Source: Bacteroidota bacterium (lineage in GTDB: Bacteria; Bacteroidota; Bacteroidia; Chitinophagales; Chitinophagaceae). Taken from it: a stretch of DNA of 64,000 bases. The notes below the pieces were generated by a model that saw only the letters and a program-made list of their open reading frames with translations, was not told where the DNA came from and ran no database searches. Shown here piece after piece: positions 9,157-18,329 of the stretch. The position numbers and the translations under genes are program-made. Every line of letters begins with the position of its first letter. The stretch's first letter is position 1. Where the stretch lies: positions 62,001-126,000 of the forward strand of contig JAPLEJ010000005.1 in NCBI GenBank assembly GCA_026391435.1. The letters run 5' to 3'.

Positions 9157-10206
9157 TTGAGAAAAATAAACCTACTCGTAATAACTGCCTTGTGGTTAGC
9201 TATTGGATGTTCTAAAATGCCCAAGTCGGTTGATAAATTTAATTCGAATACACCGGTATCGGTGGATATAGCTGTGATCGAAAATCAAATCATAGATAAG
9301 TCAATTGAAGTCAATGGATCAGTATTAGCCACTGATTATATCGACATTCATCCTGAGACCAATGGCCGTATTGTTTTTTTACAAATCCCAGAAGGTAAAA
9401 TGGTACAAGCGGGTACTGTTTTAGCAAAGTTAAATGATGCTGATTTACAAGCACAATTGGAAAAAATTAAGGTACAATTGGAATTAGCCAATATCAATGA
9501 GCAACGAAATAAACAATTATTAAATGTGAAAGGCATTAATCAAAGCGATTATGATATTTCATTACAACAAGTAAAAAGTTTTAAAGCCGATCTTGCTTAT
9601 ACACAATCTTTAATAGATAAGACCATTGTCAAAGCGCCTTTTACAGGTCAGCTTGGTTTAAGACAAGTGAGTTTAGGAGCCTATATTAATAATGCGTCTA
9701 CCATTGCTTCACTTCAAAAGGTAGATCAATTAAAAGTAGATTTTACATTACCCGAAGTATATCAAAATTTTATTAAAATTGGTAAAAAAGTAAAAATCCA
9801 AAGCATTAGTGGAGGTAATACTATTTTTACAGCAAATGTTTTTGCAATTGAGCCCCAAATTATTGCAACTTCAAGAAATATTAAAGTGCGTGCCAATTTA
9901 CAAGGAAAATTATTACCTGGTTCTTATGTTAAAGTAGCATTAGGTGAAAATGAACAAAAGCCTACCATTATGGTTCCTGCTAATGTGGTCATACCCGATT
10001 CTAGAAATAAACAATTGTCTATTGTGCAAGGAGGTATTGCGAAATTAATAGATATCGAAACTGGTTTCAGAACTAATTCATCTGTTGAAATTACGAAAGG
10101 TTTAAAAGTAGGAGACAGTATTATAGTCTCTGGTATGCTGTTTGTAAGACAAGGAAGTTCGGTTAAAGTAACTAAAACGGTTAAGCTAACTGACATCACC
10201 AAATAA
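9157..10206 (+). CDS. RND efflux periplasmic adaptor (membrane fusion protein)
   Basis: The 349-residue protein is an AcrA/MexA-type adaptor that links an inner-membrane RND pump to an outer-membrane channel. It has a lipoprotein signal with lipobox AIGC (Cys18), a biotinyl-lipoyl half (around residues 60-90, GRIVFLQIPEGKMV), a helical hairpin (about 90-145), the second lipoyl half (KAPFTGQLGLRQVS) and beta-barrel/membrane-proximal domains. The start is TTG: an in-frame stop lies 15 bases upstream, and the only nearby ATG would delete the whole signal peptide. The pump gene follows after 36 bases, clearly one operon. Confidence 0.93.
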   Translation: MRKINLLVITALWLAIGCSKMPKSVDKFNSNTPVSVDIAVIENQIIDKSIEVNGSVLATDYIDIHPETNGRIVFLQIPEGKMVQAGTVLAKLNDADLQAQLEKIKVQLELANINEQRNKQLLNVKGINQSDYDISLQQVKSFKADLAYTQSLIDKTIVKAPFTGQLGLRQVSLGAYINNASTIASLQKVDQLKVDFTLPEVYQNFIKIGKKVKIQSISGGNTIFTANVFAIEPQIIATSRNIKVRANLQGKLLPGSYVKVALGENEQKPTIMVPANVVIPDSRNKQLSIVQGGIAKLIDIETGFRTNSSVEITKGLKVGDSIIVSGMLFVRQGSSVKVTKTVKLTDITK

Positions 10207-10242
10207 TTAATTGCATTAAATTGTTATAATAAGTTATCATAG

Positions 10243-13200
10243 ATGAATATATCTGAACTTTCTTTAAAACGACCAGTGCTTGCCACTGTCATGAATATTG
10301 CCATTGTACTTTTTGGACTTGTAGGCTTTTCGTTTTTAGCATTGCGTGAATATCCTGCCATTGACCCTCCTATTATCAATGTTCAAACCAATTATACTGG
10401 AGCTAATTCGGAAGTGATTCAAAATCAAATTACAGAACCATTAGAAAAATCAATCAATGGTATTCCAGGTATTAAAACGATTAATTCATCTAGTTCCATT
10501 GGTTCATCAAATATTACGGTTGAATTTAACTTAGGTGTTAATTTAGAGACAGCAGCAAATGATGTGCGAGATAAAGTAACACAAGCAGCAAGAAGTTTAC
10601 CAGATGATATTACCAGTTTACCAGTGGTATCCAAAGCGGATGCCAGTTCTGACTTTATCGTTTTGATGACCATTAAAAGTAAATCAAAAAGTATTTTTGA
10701 ATTAACGGAGTATGCAGAAAATATTTTACAACAACGTTTTCAAACCATTGATGAAGTGAGTAGTGTGGGTGTAAGGGGTAAGCGTTATTCAATGCGCATT
10801 TTCCCAAATTCTGATTTACTGAATGCTTATGGAATTGCATTTAATGATATTCAGACTGCATTAATGAAAGAAAATGTAGAGTTGCCTGCAGGAAAAATAA
10901 ATGGAACTAAGGCCGAATACATTATTAGAACATTAGGTCGTCTAACGACTGAGAATGATTTTAGATCTATTATTTTAAAGCAAGATGCTACTGGGATCAT
11001 TAGACTAGGGGATGTCGCAAAAGTAGAGCTAGGTCCAGAGCAAGAAGATCAAGCAGTTTATTTTAATGGGGCGCAATCTGTAATGGTAACCCTAGCGCCA
11101 CAACCAGGTGCCAACTATATTAAAATTGCAGATGAATTTTATAAGCGATTGGATGAAATTAAAAAGTCCAATAAGACAGATATTATTTTTGATGTCCCTA
11201 TCGACAATACGAAAAATGTACGACGTGCTTTACAAGAAGTAAAGGAAACTATTTTTATCTCTTTTGCATTAGTGGTATTGGTCATCTTCTTCTTTTTTAG
11301 AAATTGGCTTATTGCCATTCGTCCATTAATTGACATCCCTATTTCATTAACGGCTACCTTCTTTATTATGTATCTTTCTGGGTTTTCGATTAATGTTCTT
11401 ACTTTATTAGCCATTGTATTAGCAACAGGATTAGTGGTGGATGATGGAATTGTCGTCACGGAAAATATATTTAGAAAACTAGAAGAGGGCTTGAATTTAA
11501 AAGATGCGGCTAGAGAAGGAAGTAAAGAAATTTTCTTTGCCGTTATTTCAACTTCAATTACACTAGCAGTGGTATTTATGCCTGTTATCTTTTTAGAAGG
11601 ATTTGTTGGTTCCTTGTTTAAGGAATTTGGAGTAGTGGTAGCAGGGGCGGTGTTGGTTTCTGCCTTTGTCTCCTTGACCATAACGCCTGTCCTTAATGTT
11701 TATTTAAATCGCAAAGATGGCAAGCATGGGAAATTTTATGAAAGAACAGAACCCTTTTTTAAAGGCTTGGAAAATGGGTATAAAAATTTACTAGAGCGTT
11801 TTTTAAAAATTCGTTGGATGGCCTGGGTCATCATTTTGTCTTGTGTTACCATTATAGTAATCATTGGTAGCAATATACAATCTGAATTAGCACCAATGGA
11901 GGATAAGGGTACTGTCCGTGTAACTATGACAGGTCAAGAGGGTACTAGTTTTGATGACATGAGAAGTAATTTATTAAAAACCATTCGATTAATGCAGGAT
12001 TCAATACCTGAACATGCATTTACTTGGGGTAGTGTACCTGGATACGGCGGAGCAAGTGGAAGTAGTAGTGCATCTGGTAGAATTGGTTTTGTACCATTAG
12101 ATGAAAGAAAAAGAAGTCAATCAGAAATTGTGGTTGATTTAAATAAAAGATTAAAAAAGTTTAAGGATGTAAGGGTGTTTACCATTGAGGAGCAAACAAT
12201 TTCAGTAGGTATCATGTCAAGAGGTTCTTTGCCTGTTCAGTTCATCATACAAAATTTGGATTTTCAAAAAATTCGAAGTGCCATTCCCACTTTTTTAGAT
12301 GCAGCAAGAAAGGATAAGACCTTTCAAAATGTAGATGTAAATTTAAAATTCAACAAACCTGAATTTGATTTGAATATTGATCGTATGCGCGCTCGCGATT
12401 TAGGTTTAACGACTGCAGATATTTCACAAGCATTACAGTCAGCATTTAGTGGTGCTAGATCGGCTTATTTTATTATGAATGACCGCCAATATGAAGTCAT
12501 CACTCAAGTACCAAGGTCGGATCGAAGCAAGCCTGCTGACATTAATAAAATATATTTAAGAAACAATCGTGGTGAAAGCATTCCTATTTCAAGTGTTTTA
12601 ACGGTTACAGAGAACAGTAATCCACCAAGTTTATATCATTATAATAGGTTTAATTCGGCTACTATTTCTGCTTCTTTGGCAGAAGGCAAAACCATTGGAG
12701 ATGGTGTTGCTGCTATGGAACGCATTGCGAAAGATAAATTGGATGAAAGTTTTCAAACTGCATTGAGTGGACCTTCTCGAGATTTTAAAGAAAGCGCATC
12801 TAATATTTCATATGCTTTAATACTAGCATTGATTTTAATTTATTTAGTACTTGCTGCTCAATTTGAAAGTTTTAAAGATCCATTCATCATTATGATCACA
12901 GTACCATTGGCCATTGCAGGCGCTCTATTATGCTTATGGTTATTTGGTCAAACCTTAAATATATTTTCTGAAATTGGAATTATCATGTTGATTGGATTGG
13001 TAACCAAAAATGGAATTTTAATTGTTGAGTTTGCGAACAAAAAAAGAGCAGCGGGTTTAGAATTAAAAGAAGCAGTTCTAGTGGCAGCTTCACAAAGATT
13101 CCGCCCTATTTTAATGACCAGCCTAGCGACTGCCCTGGGCGCATTGCCTATTGCAATTAGTATCGGGGCTGCTGCGACAAGCCGTAAGCCACTTGGAACA

Positions 13201-13302
13201 GTGGTAGTTGGAGGACTTTTATTTTCGTTAATACTCACTTTATTTGTGATTCCAGCTGTGTACACCTATGTTTCAAGTAAGCATAAGAGAAATTTAGATT
13301 AA
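10243..13302 (+). CDS. RND multidrug efflux pump, HAE1 family inner-membrane subunit
   Basis: At 1019 residues with 12 predicted membrane segments in two repeats separated by two large periplasmic loops, this is an AcrB/MexB-type proton-driven pump. The proton-relay Asp pair is visible in GLVVDDGIVVTENIF near residue 400, and the second repeat shows the matching GLVTKNGILIVEFAN. The N-terminus (SLKRPVLATVMNIAIVLFG) is typical. It is encoded with its adaptor, but no TolC-like channel gene lies in the window, so an outer-membrane partner must be supplied from elsewhere. Drug substrates cannot be predicted. Confidence 0.95.
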   Translation: MNISELSLKRPVLATVMNIAIVLFGLVGFSFLALREYPAIDPPIINVQTNYTGANSEVIQNQITEPLEKSINGIPGIKTINSSSSIGSSNITVEFNLGVNLETAANDVRDKVTQAARSLPDDITSLPVVSKADASSDFIVLMTIKSKSKSIFELTEYAENILQQRFQTIDEVSSVGVRGKRYSMRIFPNSDLLNAYGIAFNDIQTALMKENVELPAGKINGTKAEYIIRTLGRLTTENDFRSIILKQDATGIIRLGDVAKVELGPEQEDQAVYFNGAQSVMVTLAPQPGANYIKIADEFYKRLDEIKKSNKTDIIFDVPIDNTKNVRRALQEVKETIFISFALVVLVIFFFFRNWLIAIRPLIDIPISLTATFFIMYLSGFSINVLTLLAIVLATGLVVDDGIVVTENIFRKLEEGLNLKDAAREGSKEIFFAVISTSITLAVVFMPVIFLEGFVGSLFKEFGVVVAGAVLVSAFVSLTITPVLNVYLNRKDGKHGKFYERTEPFFKGLENGYKNLLERFLKIRWMAWVIILSCVTIIVIIGSNIQSELAPMEDKGTVRVTMTGQEGTSFDDMRSNLLKTIRLMQDSIPEHAFTWGSVPGYGGASGSSSASGRIGFVPLDERKRSQSEIVVDLNKRLKKFKDVRVFTIEEQTISVGIMSRGSLPVQFIIQNLDFQKIRSAIPTFLDAARKDKTFQNVDVNLKFNKPEFDLNIDRMRARDLGLTTADISQALQSAFSGARSAYFIMNDRQYEVITQVPRSDRSKPADINKIYLRNNRGESIPISSVLTVTENSNPPSLYHYNRFNSATISASLAEGKTIGDGVAAMERIAKDKLDESFQTALSGPSRDFKESASNISYALILALILIYLVLAAQFESFKDPFIIMITVPLAIAGALLCLWLFGQTLNIFSEIGIIMLIGLVTKNGILIVEFANKKRAAGLELKEAVLVAASQRFRPILMTSLATALGALPIAISIGAAATSRKPLGTVVVGGLLFSLILTLFVIPAVYTYVSSKHKRNLD

Positions 13303-13344
13303 TCTATTGGTAACATAGTTGGGAAAAATTGATCAACGATTACA

Positions 13345-14436
13345 ATGTCAAATCAAAGATTTATATCCTTAGATGTTTTTAGAGGCATGACCATTTGCTT
13401 AATGATCATTGTCAATACCCCTGGTGATGGAGGACTTACATTTGCCCCTCTTTTACATGCGAACTGGAATGGGTTTACACCCACAGATTTAGTTTTTCCT
13501 TCATTCTTATTTGCGGTGGGCAATTCAATCAGTTTAGTGGAGCCGCATTGGGCCAAGCTAAATACTTCGTCGGTGTTATTAAAAATTTTTAAACGAACTG
13601 CGCTTATCTTTTTTATTGGATTTTTAATGTATTGGTTTCCATTTATTGGGCCGCTTGCCCAAACACGCATCATGGGTGTATTGCAACGTATTGCACTTTG
13701 TTATGGATTGGCTTCCTTGATTGCTTACTATATGCACGAGCGTGTCATAATGGTTTTATCAGGGCTCCTATTATTATTGTATTGGTATCTTTCTGTTCAT
13801 TTTGGTGATGCAGGAAATCCTTTCGGTATGCATACGAATGCTGTTTTAAAATTTGATACCTGGCTTATGGGCGAAACCCATTTATACCATGGTGAAGGTT
13901 TTGCATTTGATCCTGAAGGTTGGTTAAGTACCATTCCTGCTTTAGTGAATGTGCTTATTGGATATCGTGTTGGAAGATTTATTCAAGAAAAAGGTAAAAC
14001 TTATGAAGGATTGGCATTGTTGTTTATGTGGGGTGCTGGCTTTATCTTTTTAGCCTTTATGTGGAATTATCAATTCCCAATCAATAAAAAATTATGGACT
14101 AGTTCATTTGTGATGCTAACAGTAGGCATTGATATGGTTATTATTGCTACTATTATATATCGTATTGAATTACAAAGACAATTACAGTTTTCGAGCTTTT
14201 TTACCATTTTTGGTCAAAATCCATTGGTCATTTACCTTTTTTCAGAGCTACTTGTTTCCTGTTTATTTATGTTTCATGGCCCCCATGGACTCCCATTATT
14301 CACTTGGTTATACCAAAATAGCTTTGCCCATTTAGCACCTTATTGGGGATCCTTAGGATTTGCCTTTGCTTATATGTTGGTTTGCTGGCTATTGGGTTAT
14401 ATATTAGATAAATTTAAGATATATATAAGAGTGTAA
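13345..14436 (+). CDS. Membrane acyltransferase homologue (heparan-alpha-glucosaminide N-acetyltransferase / DUF5009 type)
   Basis: The 363-residue polytopic membrane protein opens with SLDVFRGMTICLMIIVN and contains GVLQRIALCYGL, both hallmarks of the YeiB/NagX/HGSNAT-like family. About ten hydrophobic segments are visible. Bacterial homologues often sit in aminosugar or glycan loci and are proposed to acetylate sugars across the membrane, but no sugar-catabolic genes are adjacent here, so the substrate is open. The gene stands alone between the RND pump (42-base gap) and typA (77-base gap). Confidence 0.82.
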   Translation: MSNQRFISLDVFRGMTICLMIIVNTPGDGGLTFAPLLHANWNGFTPTDLVFPSFLFAVGNSISLVEPHWAKLNTSSVLLKIFKRTALIFFIGFLMYWFPFIGPLAQTRIMGVLQRIALCYGLASLIAYYMHERVIMVLSGLLLLLYWYLSVHFGDAGNPFGMHTNAVLKFDTWLMGETHLYHGEGFAFDPEGWLSTIPALVNVLIGYRVGRFIQEKGKTYEGLALLFMWGAGFIFLAFMWNYQFPINKKLWTSSFVMLTVGIDMVIIATIIYRIELQRQLQFSSFFTIFGQNPLVIYLFSELLVSCLFMFHGPHGLPLFTWLYQNSFAHLAPYWGSLGFAFAYMLVCWLLGYILDKFKIYIRV

Positions 14437-14488
14437 ATCTTATTACTCCATTTTATCCCTTTTGTTTTTTTAGGAGCCTTAAACCATG

Positions 14489-14496
14489 TACCTTTG
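14489..14496 (+). promoter_or_regulatory. -7 promoter box for typA
   Basis: TACCTTTG is an exact TAnnTTTG match 17 bases before the typA ATG. A TTG occurs 24 bases upstream, longer than the usual spacing. Confidence 0.6.
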
Positions 14497-14513
14497 CACC
14501 CTCAAAACAGTAC

Positions 14514-16316
14514 ATGGAAATAAGAAACATCGCTATTATCGCCCACGTTGACCATGGTAAAACCACCTTGGTAGACAGAATTTTACACGCTACAAAAGTA
14601 TTCAGAGATAACCAGGAGACTGGGGACTTGATCATGGATAGCAACGAGCTTGAAAGAGAAAGAGGTATTACCATCTTAAGTAAAAACGCATCAGTTACCT
14701 ATAAGGATGTTAAAATTAATGTTATTGACACGCCAGGTCACAGTGATTTTGGTGGTGAAGTAGAACGTGTTTTAAAGATGGCAGATGGCGTTTGTTTATT
14801 AGTGGATGCTTTTGAAGGCCCTATGCCTCAAACGCGTTTCGTTTTACAAAAGGCCTTACAATTAAATTTAAAACCAATTGTCATTATCAATAAAGTAGAT
14901 AAAGAAAACTGTCGCCCTGATGAAGTGCATGATGCTGTTTTTGAACTATTTTTCAACTTGGATGCGACTGAGGAACAATTAAATTTCCCTACTTTTTATG
15001 GTAGTGGAAAAAATGGTTGGTTTAATGATAGCTTAACAGCTTGCGAAGATATTTTTCCTTTGATGGATGGTATTTTAAAATATGTGCCAGGTCCTGATGT
15101 TAAAGAAGGACATACACAAATGCAAATTACTTCATTAGATTATTCTTCATTCTTAGGTCGTATTGCCATTGGTAAAGTAGAAAGAGGAACCATCAAAGAA
15201 GGTCAAAATATTGTATTGGTTAAAGCGGATGGAAGTTTAAAGAAGAATAAAGTAAAAGAATTATATGTTTTTGAAGGAATGGGAAAACGCAAAGTAACTG
15301 AAGTAGTTTCTGGCGATTTATGTGCTGTAGTAGGATTAGAAGATTTTAGTATTGGTGATACCATTGCGGATCCGGAAAATCCAGAAGCATTACCTGTTAT
15401 TAGTGTTGATGAACCAACTATGAGTATGACTTTTAGTATTAACAATTCACCTTTCTTTGGTAAGGAAGGTAAGTTTGTTACTTCTCGACATATTCGTGAT
15501 CGTTTGATGAAAGAAACTGAAAAAAACTTAGCATTACGAGTTGAAGAAACGGATAGTGCAGATAGCTTCTTAGTATTTGGTCGTGGTATTTTGCATTTAG
15601 GCGTATTGGTTGAAACCATGCGTCGTGAGGGATATGAGTTAACAGTTGGAAACCCTCAAGTTTTAGTAAAGGAAATTGATGGCCGTAAACATGAGCCGTT
15701 TGAAATATTGGTAGTGGATGTACCTGCTGATTTTAGCGGTAAAGTGATTGACTTAGTGACTCAGAAAAAAGGAGAGATGTTGATCATGGAATCTAAGGGT
15801 ACCATGCAACATTTAGAATTTGACATTCCTTCAAGAGGTTTAATTGGTCTTCGTTCTCAAATGTTAACACAAACTGCTGGTGAAGCTGTTATGGCGCATC
15901 GATTCAATGAATACAAGCCTTGGAAAGGTCCTATTCCTGGACGTAGCAATGGTGTGTTGGTGGCTAAGTTTAGTGGTTTAACAACGGCGTATTCCATTGA
16001 TAAATTACAAGACAGAGGTCGTTTCTTTATTGAACCAGGTGAGGAAATTTATGCAGGGCAAATTTTGGCCGAGCATATTAAGCCAGGTGATTTAAATATC
16101 AATGCGGTCGAGATGAAAAAATTAACCAACCACCGTGCGAGTGGTTCTGATGATAGCGTTCGTATTACACCAAAAGTACAATATACTTTAGAAGAGTGTA
16201 TGGAATATATTCAATTTGATGAGTGTATTGAAGTAACGCCTAAGTCAGTAAGAATGCGTAAATCTATCTTAGACGAAAATAACAGAAGCAAAGCCACTAA
16301 GGCCAGCGCTAATTAG
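14514..16316 (+). CDS. typA: Ribosome-associated GTPase TypA/BipA
   Basis: The 600-residue translational GTPase assists ribosome assembly under stress or low temperature. It shows G1 AHVDHGKT (10-17), the switch II DTPGH motif, NKVD for guanine recognition, then domain II, and the TypA-specific C-terminus (SRGLIGLRSQ, NEYKPW, and LTNHRASGSDD near the end). Length fits the family. It has its own -7 box and ends 21 bases ahead of a strong hairpin terminator shared with the convergent obgE. Confidence 0.97.
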   Translation: MEIRNIAIIAHVDHGKTTLVDRILHATKVFRDNQETGDLIMDSNELERERGITILSKNASVTYKDVKINVIDTPGHSDFGGEVERVLKMADGVCLLVDAFEGPMPQTRFVLQKALQLNLKPIVIINKVDKENCRPDEVHDAVFELFFNLDATEEQLNFPTFYGSGKNGWFNDSLTACEDIFPLMDGILKYVPGPDVKEGHTQMQITSLDYSSFLGRIAIGKVERGTIKEGQNIVLVKADGSLKKNKVKELYVFEGMGKRKVTEVVSGDLCAVVGLEDFSIGDTIADPENPEALPVISVDEPTMSMTFSINNSPFFGKEGKFVTSRHIRDRLMKETEKNLALRVEETDSADSFLVFGRGILHLGVLVETMRREGYELTVGNPQVLVKEIDGRKHEPFEILVVDVPADFSGKVIDLVTQKKGEMLIMESKGTMQHLEFDIPSRGLIGLRSQMLTQTAGEAVMAHRFNEYKPWKGPIPGRSNGVLVAKFSGLTTAYSIDKLQDRGRFFIEPGEEIYAGQILAEHIKPGDLNINAVEMKKLTNHRASGSDDSVRITPKVQYTLEECMEYIQFDECIEVTPKSVRMRKSILDENNRSKATKASAN

Positions 16317-16336
16317 TTTTTTCTCAAGTAAAATAT

Positions 16337-16374
16337 AAAAAAAGTCCCCCGAGTATTCGGAGGGACTTTTTTTA
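16337..16374. terminator. Bidirectional Rho-independent terminator between typA and obgE
   Basis: An A-tract, the arm GTCCCCCGA, a short loop, the arm TCGGAGGGAC (one-base bulge) and a T-tract form a hairpin that reads as an intrinsic terminator on both strands. Its position 20-30 bases from the two convergent stop codons fits. Confidence 0.88.
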
Positions 16375-16406
16375 TAAGGGAGTATTTTTTTGAAATTTCT
16401 TTTCGA

Positions 16407-17408
16407 TTAGATGGGTTTATTCAATGCCTTCCAAAGTAAATCTTTTAATTCGACTAAGTTTTTTTGTGTAGCAGAAGATATAAAAATATGGGGAATATTT
16501 TTAGGAAGCTCCTTTACAATCGCATCGGTTAATTCTTGATCTAGTAAATCAGATTTGCTAATCGCAATGATGAATTCCTTTTGTAATAATTCAGGATTAA
16601 ATTCGGACAATTCGTTTTTTAGAATTTCAAATTCTTTGTTATGATCATCACTATCCGATGGGATGATAAAAAGTAAAACAGCATTGCGTTCAATATGTCT
16701 TAAAAAGCGATGTCCTAAACCTTTTCCCTCAGCAGCACCTTCAATAATACCTGGTAAATCGGCAATACAAAAGGAACGATTGTCACGATAAGCTACCATA
16801 CCTAACTGTGGCGTTAAAGTGGTAAATGCATAATTGGCTATTTTAGGTTTAGCAGCCGTAATCACCGATAATAAAGTAGACTTACCTGCATTGGGGAATC
16901 CAACCAATCCCACATCTGCTAAAACCTTTAACTCAATTTGTTTCCAGCCTTCAATACCATCTTCTCCTGGTTGTGCATGCTCAGGCACTTGATTGGTAGG
17001 AGTGGCAAAATTAGAATTACCTAAACCACCTCGGCCTCCTTTGGCTAATATAATCTCTTGACCATCTGTTAAAATTTCTGCTTCCACTTTTCCTGTTTCT
17101 TCATCTCTTGCAATAGTTCCTAATGGCACTTCAATAATAATATCTTTACCATCTTTACCTGTACAATTATTTTTACTTCCTCCCTCACCATCGTCTGCGA
17201 TCACATTTTTAAAATAGCGTAAGTGGAGCAAGGTCCAAAGCTGAGCATTCCCTCTTAATATGATATGTCCACCACGGCCTCCGTCGCCTCCATCAGGGCC
17301 ACCTTTCGCAGTCAATTTATTGCGCATCAAATGTCGCGCACCAGCGCCACCGTGCCCGCTATGGCAAAAAATACGGATATAGTCTATAAAATTATTCTTC
17401 TCTGACAC
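16407..17408 (-). CDS. obgE: Ribosome assembly GTPase ObgE/CgtA
   Basis: The 333-residue protein has the glycine-rich Obg fold (residues 1-160, [13 protein letters not shown]) followed by the G domain with G1 GFPNAGKS (170-177) and switch [10 protein letters not shown]. The G4 position reads SKSD rather than NKxD, a variant I believe occurs in other Bacteroidota. The C-terminal OCT domain of Bacillus Obg is absent. Obg proteins bind the 50S subunit late in assembly. The start is GTG at 17408, where the family N-terminus begins; no in-frame ATG lies just upstream. A -7 box with TTG at 18-base spacing precedes it. Confidence 0.95.
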   Translation of the reverse strand: MSEKNNFIDYIRIFCHSGHGGAGARHLMRNKLTAKGGPDGGDGGRGGHIILRGNAQLWTLLHLRYFKNVIADDGEGGSKNNCTGKDGKDIIIEVPLGTIARDEETGKVEAEILTDGQEIILAKGGRGGLGNSNFATPTNQVPEHAQPGEDGIEGWKQIELKVLADVGLVGFPNAGKSTLLSVITAAKPKIANYAFTTLTPQLGMVAYRDNRSFCIADLPGIIEGAAEGKGLGHRFLRHIERNAVLLFIIPSDSDDHNKEFEILKNELSEFNPELLQKEFIIAISKSDLLDQELTDAIVKELPKNIPHIFISSATQKNLVELKDLLWKALNKPI

Positions 17409-17424
17409 GAGGCATTATTTTGCG

Positions 17425-17432
17425 CAAAGTTA
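17425..17432 (-). promoter_or_regulatory. -7 promoter box for obgE
   Basis: TAACTTTG on the minus strand, exact consensus, 16 bases before the GTG start. A TTG lies 18 bases further upstream, giving the best-formed -33/-7 pair seen in the window. Confidence 0.65.
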
Positions 17433-17535
17433 AGCTAATCCAAGTAGAGCCAACTGATTATTAAAATAACGGCCTTGTTGGGTTATAAATGGAGTTCTTC
17501 TGTAGGAAACTTTGGTGCTTTAATTATTGAATGGC

Positions 17536-18132
17536 TTATTTTGATAGTTTCAAACCATCAATCAAAATAGTGACCATATTTTGTTCTAATTCGGTCGCTA
17601 TTATTTTTTTAGTAGATCGGTGCCAACTCTCAATACCACTTACGGCATGTAAAAATATAAGTACGACCGTAGGGGCATCAATAGGTTTGATTTCTTTGTT
17701 TCTGATTCCTTCTATAATAATGGCCGCAATCCTTTTGCGGTATACTCTTCGTTGATTTTGAAAATTGGATAAATAAGGATCTGATAAGTGCTTCCATTCC
17801 CTATCACTTACATATACTTCCTCATAATTGTGAATCATTTCAGTAATATGGAATCGTAATAGTTTTTCCATTTTTTGAAGGGAGGAAATATTTTCAGATT
17901 CTATTTCGTCCATCTTTAATACAAACTTGTTAGCCACACTAAATACCAATTCGTGCAATAATTCACTTTTTGATTTAATATGGTTATATAAACTAGCGGC
18001 TTCCACCCCAACGGCTTCGGCTAGGTCGCGCATACTGGCGGCCTTGTATCCTTTTTCTCTAAATAGAGTGGCTGCTTTGCGTACGATCACATCTTTTCTT
18101 GAACCATTCTTTTCGGTCTTAATTCTAGCCAT
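17536..18132 (-). CDS. TetR/AcrR family transcriptional regulator
   Basis: The 198-residue protein has a TetR-type helix-turn-helix at residues 13-60 (AATLFREKGYKAASMRDLAE then VGVEAASLYNHIKSKSELL). The C-terminal helical part, which would bind a ligand, shows no motif that identifies an inducer. It is divergently transcribed from the PfkB kinase gene with about 200 bases between the starts; an AT-rich dyad overlaps its upstream region and could be an autoregulatory operator. Regulated genes are unknown. Confidence 0.88.
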   Translation of the reverse strand: MARIKTEKNGSRKDVIVRKAATLFREKGYKAASMRDLAEAVGVEAASLYNHIKSKSELLHELVFSVANKFVLKMDEIESENISSLQKMEKLLRFHITEMIHNYEEVYVSDREWKHLSDPYLSNFQNQRRVYRKRIAAIIIEGIRNKEIKPIDAPTVVLIFLHAVSGIESWHRSTKKIIATELEQNMVTILIDGLKLSK

Positions 18133-18159
18133 AACTCTATTTTTAGTGATTTGTTAGCA

Positions 18160-18167
18160 CAAAAATA
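18160..18167 (-). promoter_or_regulatory. -7 promoter box for the tetR-type gene
   Basis: Reads TATTTTTG on the minus strand, an exact TAnnTTTG match, 27 bases upstream of the ATG. Confidence 0.45.
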
Positions 18168-18170
18168 TAG

Positions 18171-18186
18171 ATTTAATTCTTTAAAT
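18171..18186. promoter_or_regulatory. AT-rich dyad, possible TetR operator
   Basis: ATTTAA, four bases, TTAAAT: a perfect 6+6 inverted repeat just upstream of the -7 box of the tetR-type gene, between its divergent start and that of the kinase. Such AT-only dyads can arise by chance in this composition. Confidence 0.25.
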
Positions 18187-18298
18187 ATCAATAATTTTTA
18201 AAATAAACAGCCATTTTTGTTAGTTTTTGATTATCAAGGCTTTATCAATTGCGGGCCTTCCTTTTAAGCAATCGGAATTTAATTAACAGTAAAAATCG

Positions 18299-18306
18299 TA
18301 GTTTCG
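18299..18306 (+). promoter_or_regulatory. Variant -7 box for the PfkB kinase gene
   Basis: TAGTTTCG differs from TAnnTTTG only at position 7. The same TTCG-ending variant precedes comEC and holB (TATCTTCG), so it may be an accepted form in this genome. Confidence 0.35.
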
Positions 18307-18329
18307 CACCTGAAAATAAAACCATCCAC

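Noticed and set aside
11139-11681. 180-codon open frame antisense to the RND pump gene
   Set aside because: It lies wholly inside a well-supported gene on the other strand, has no family motif, and its Ser/Thr/Asn-rich composition is what the reverse frame of a membrane protein gives.
15203-15619. 138-codon open frame antisense to typA
   Set aside because: It is fully contained in typA, and its product has no recognisable domain.
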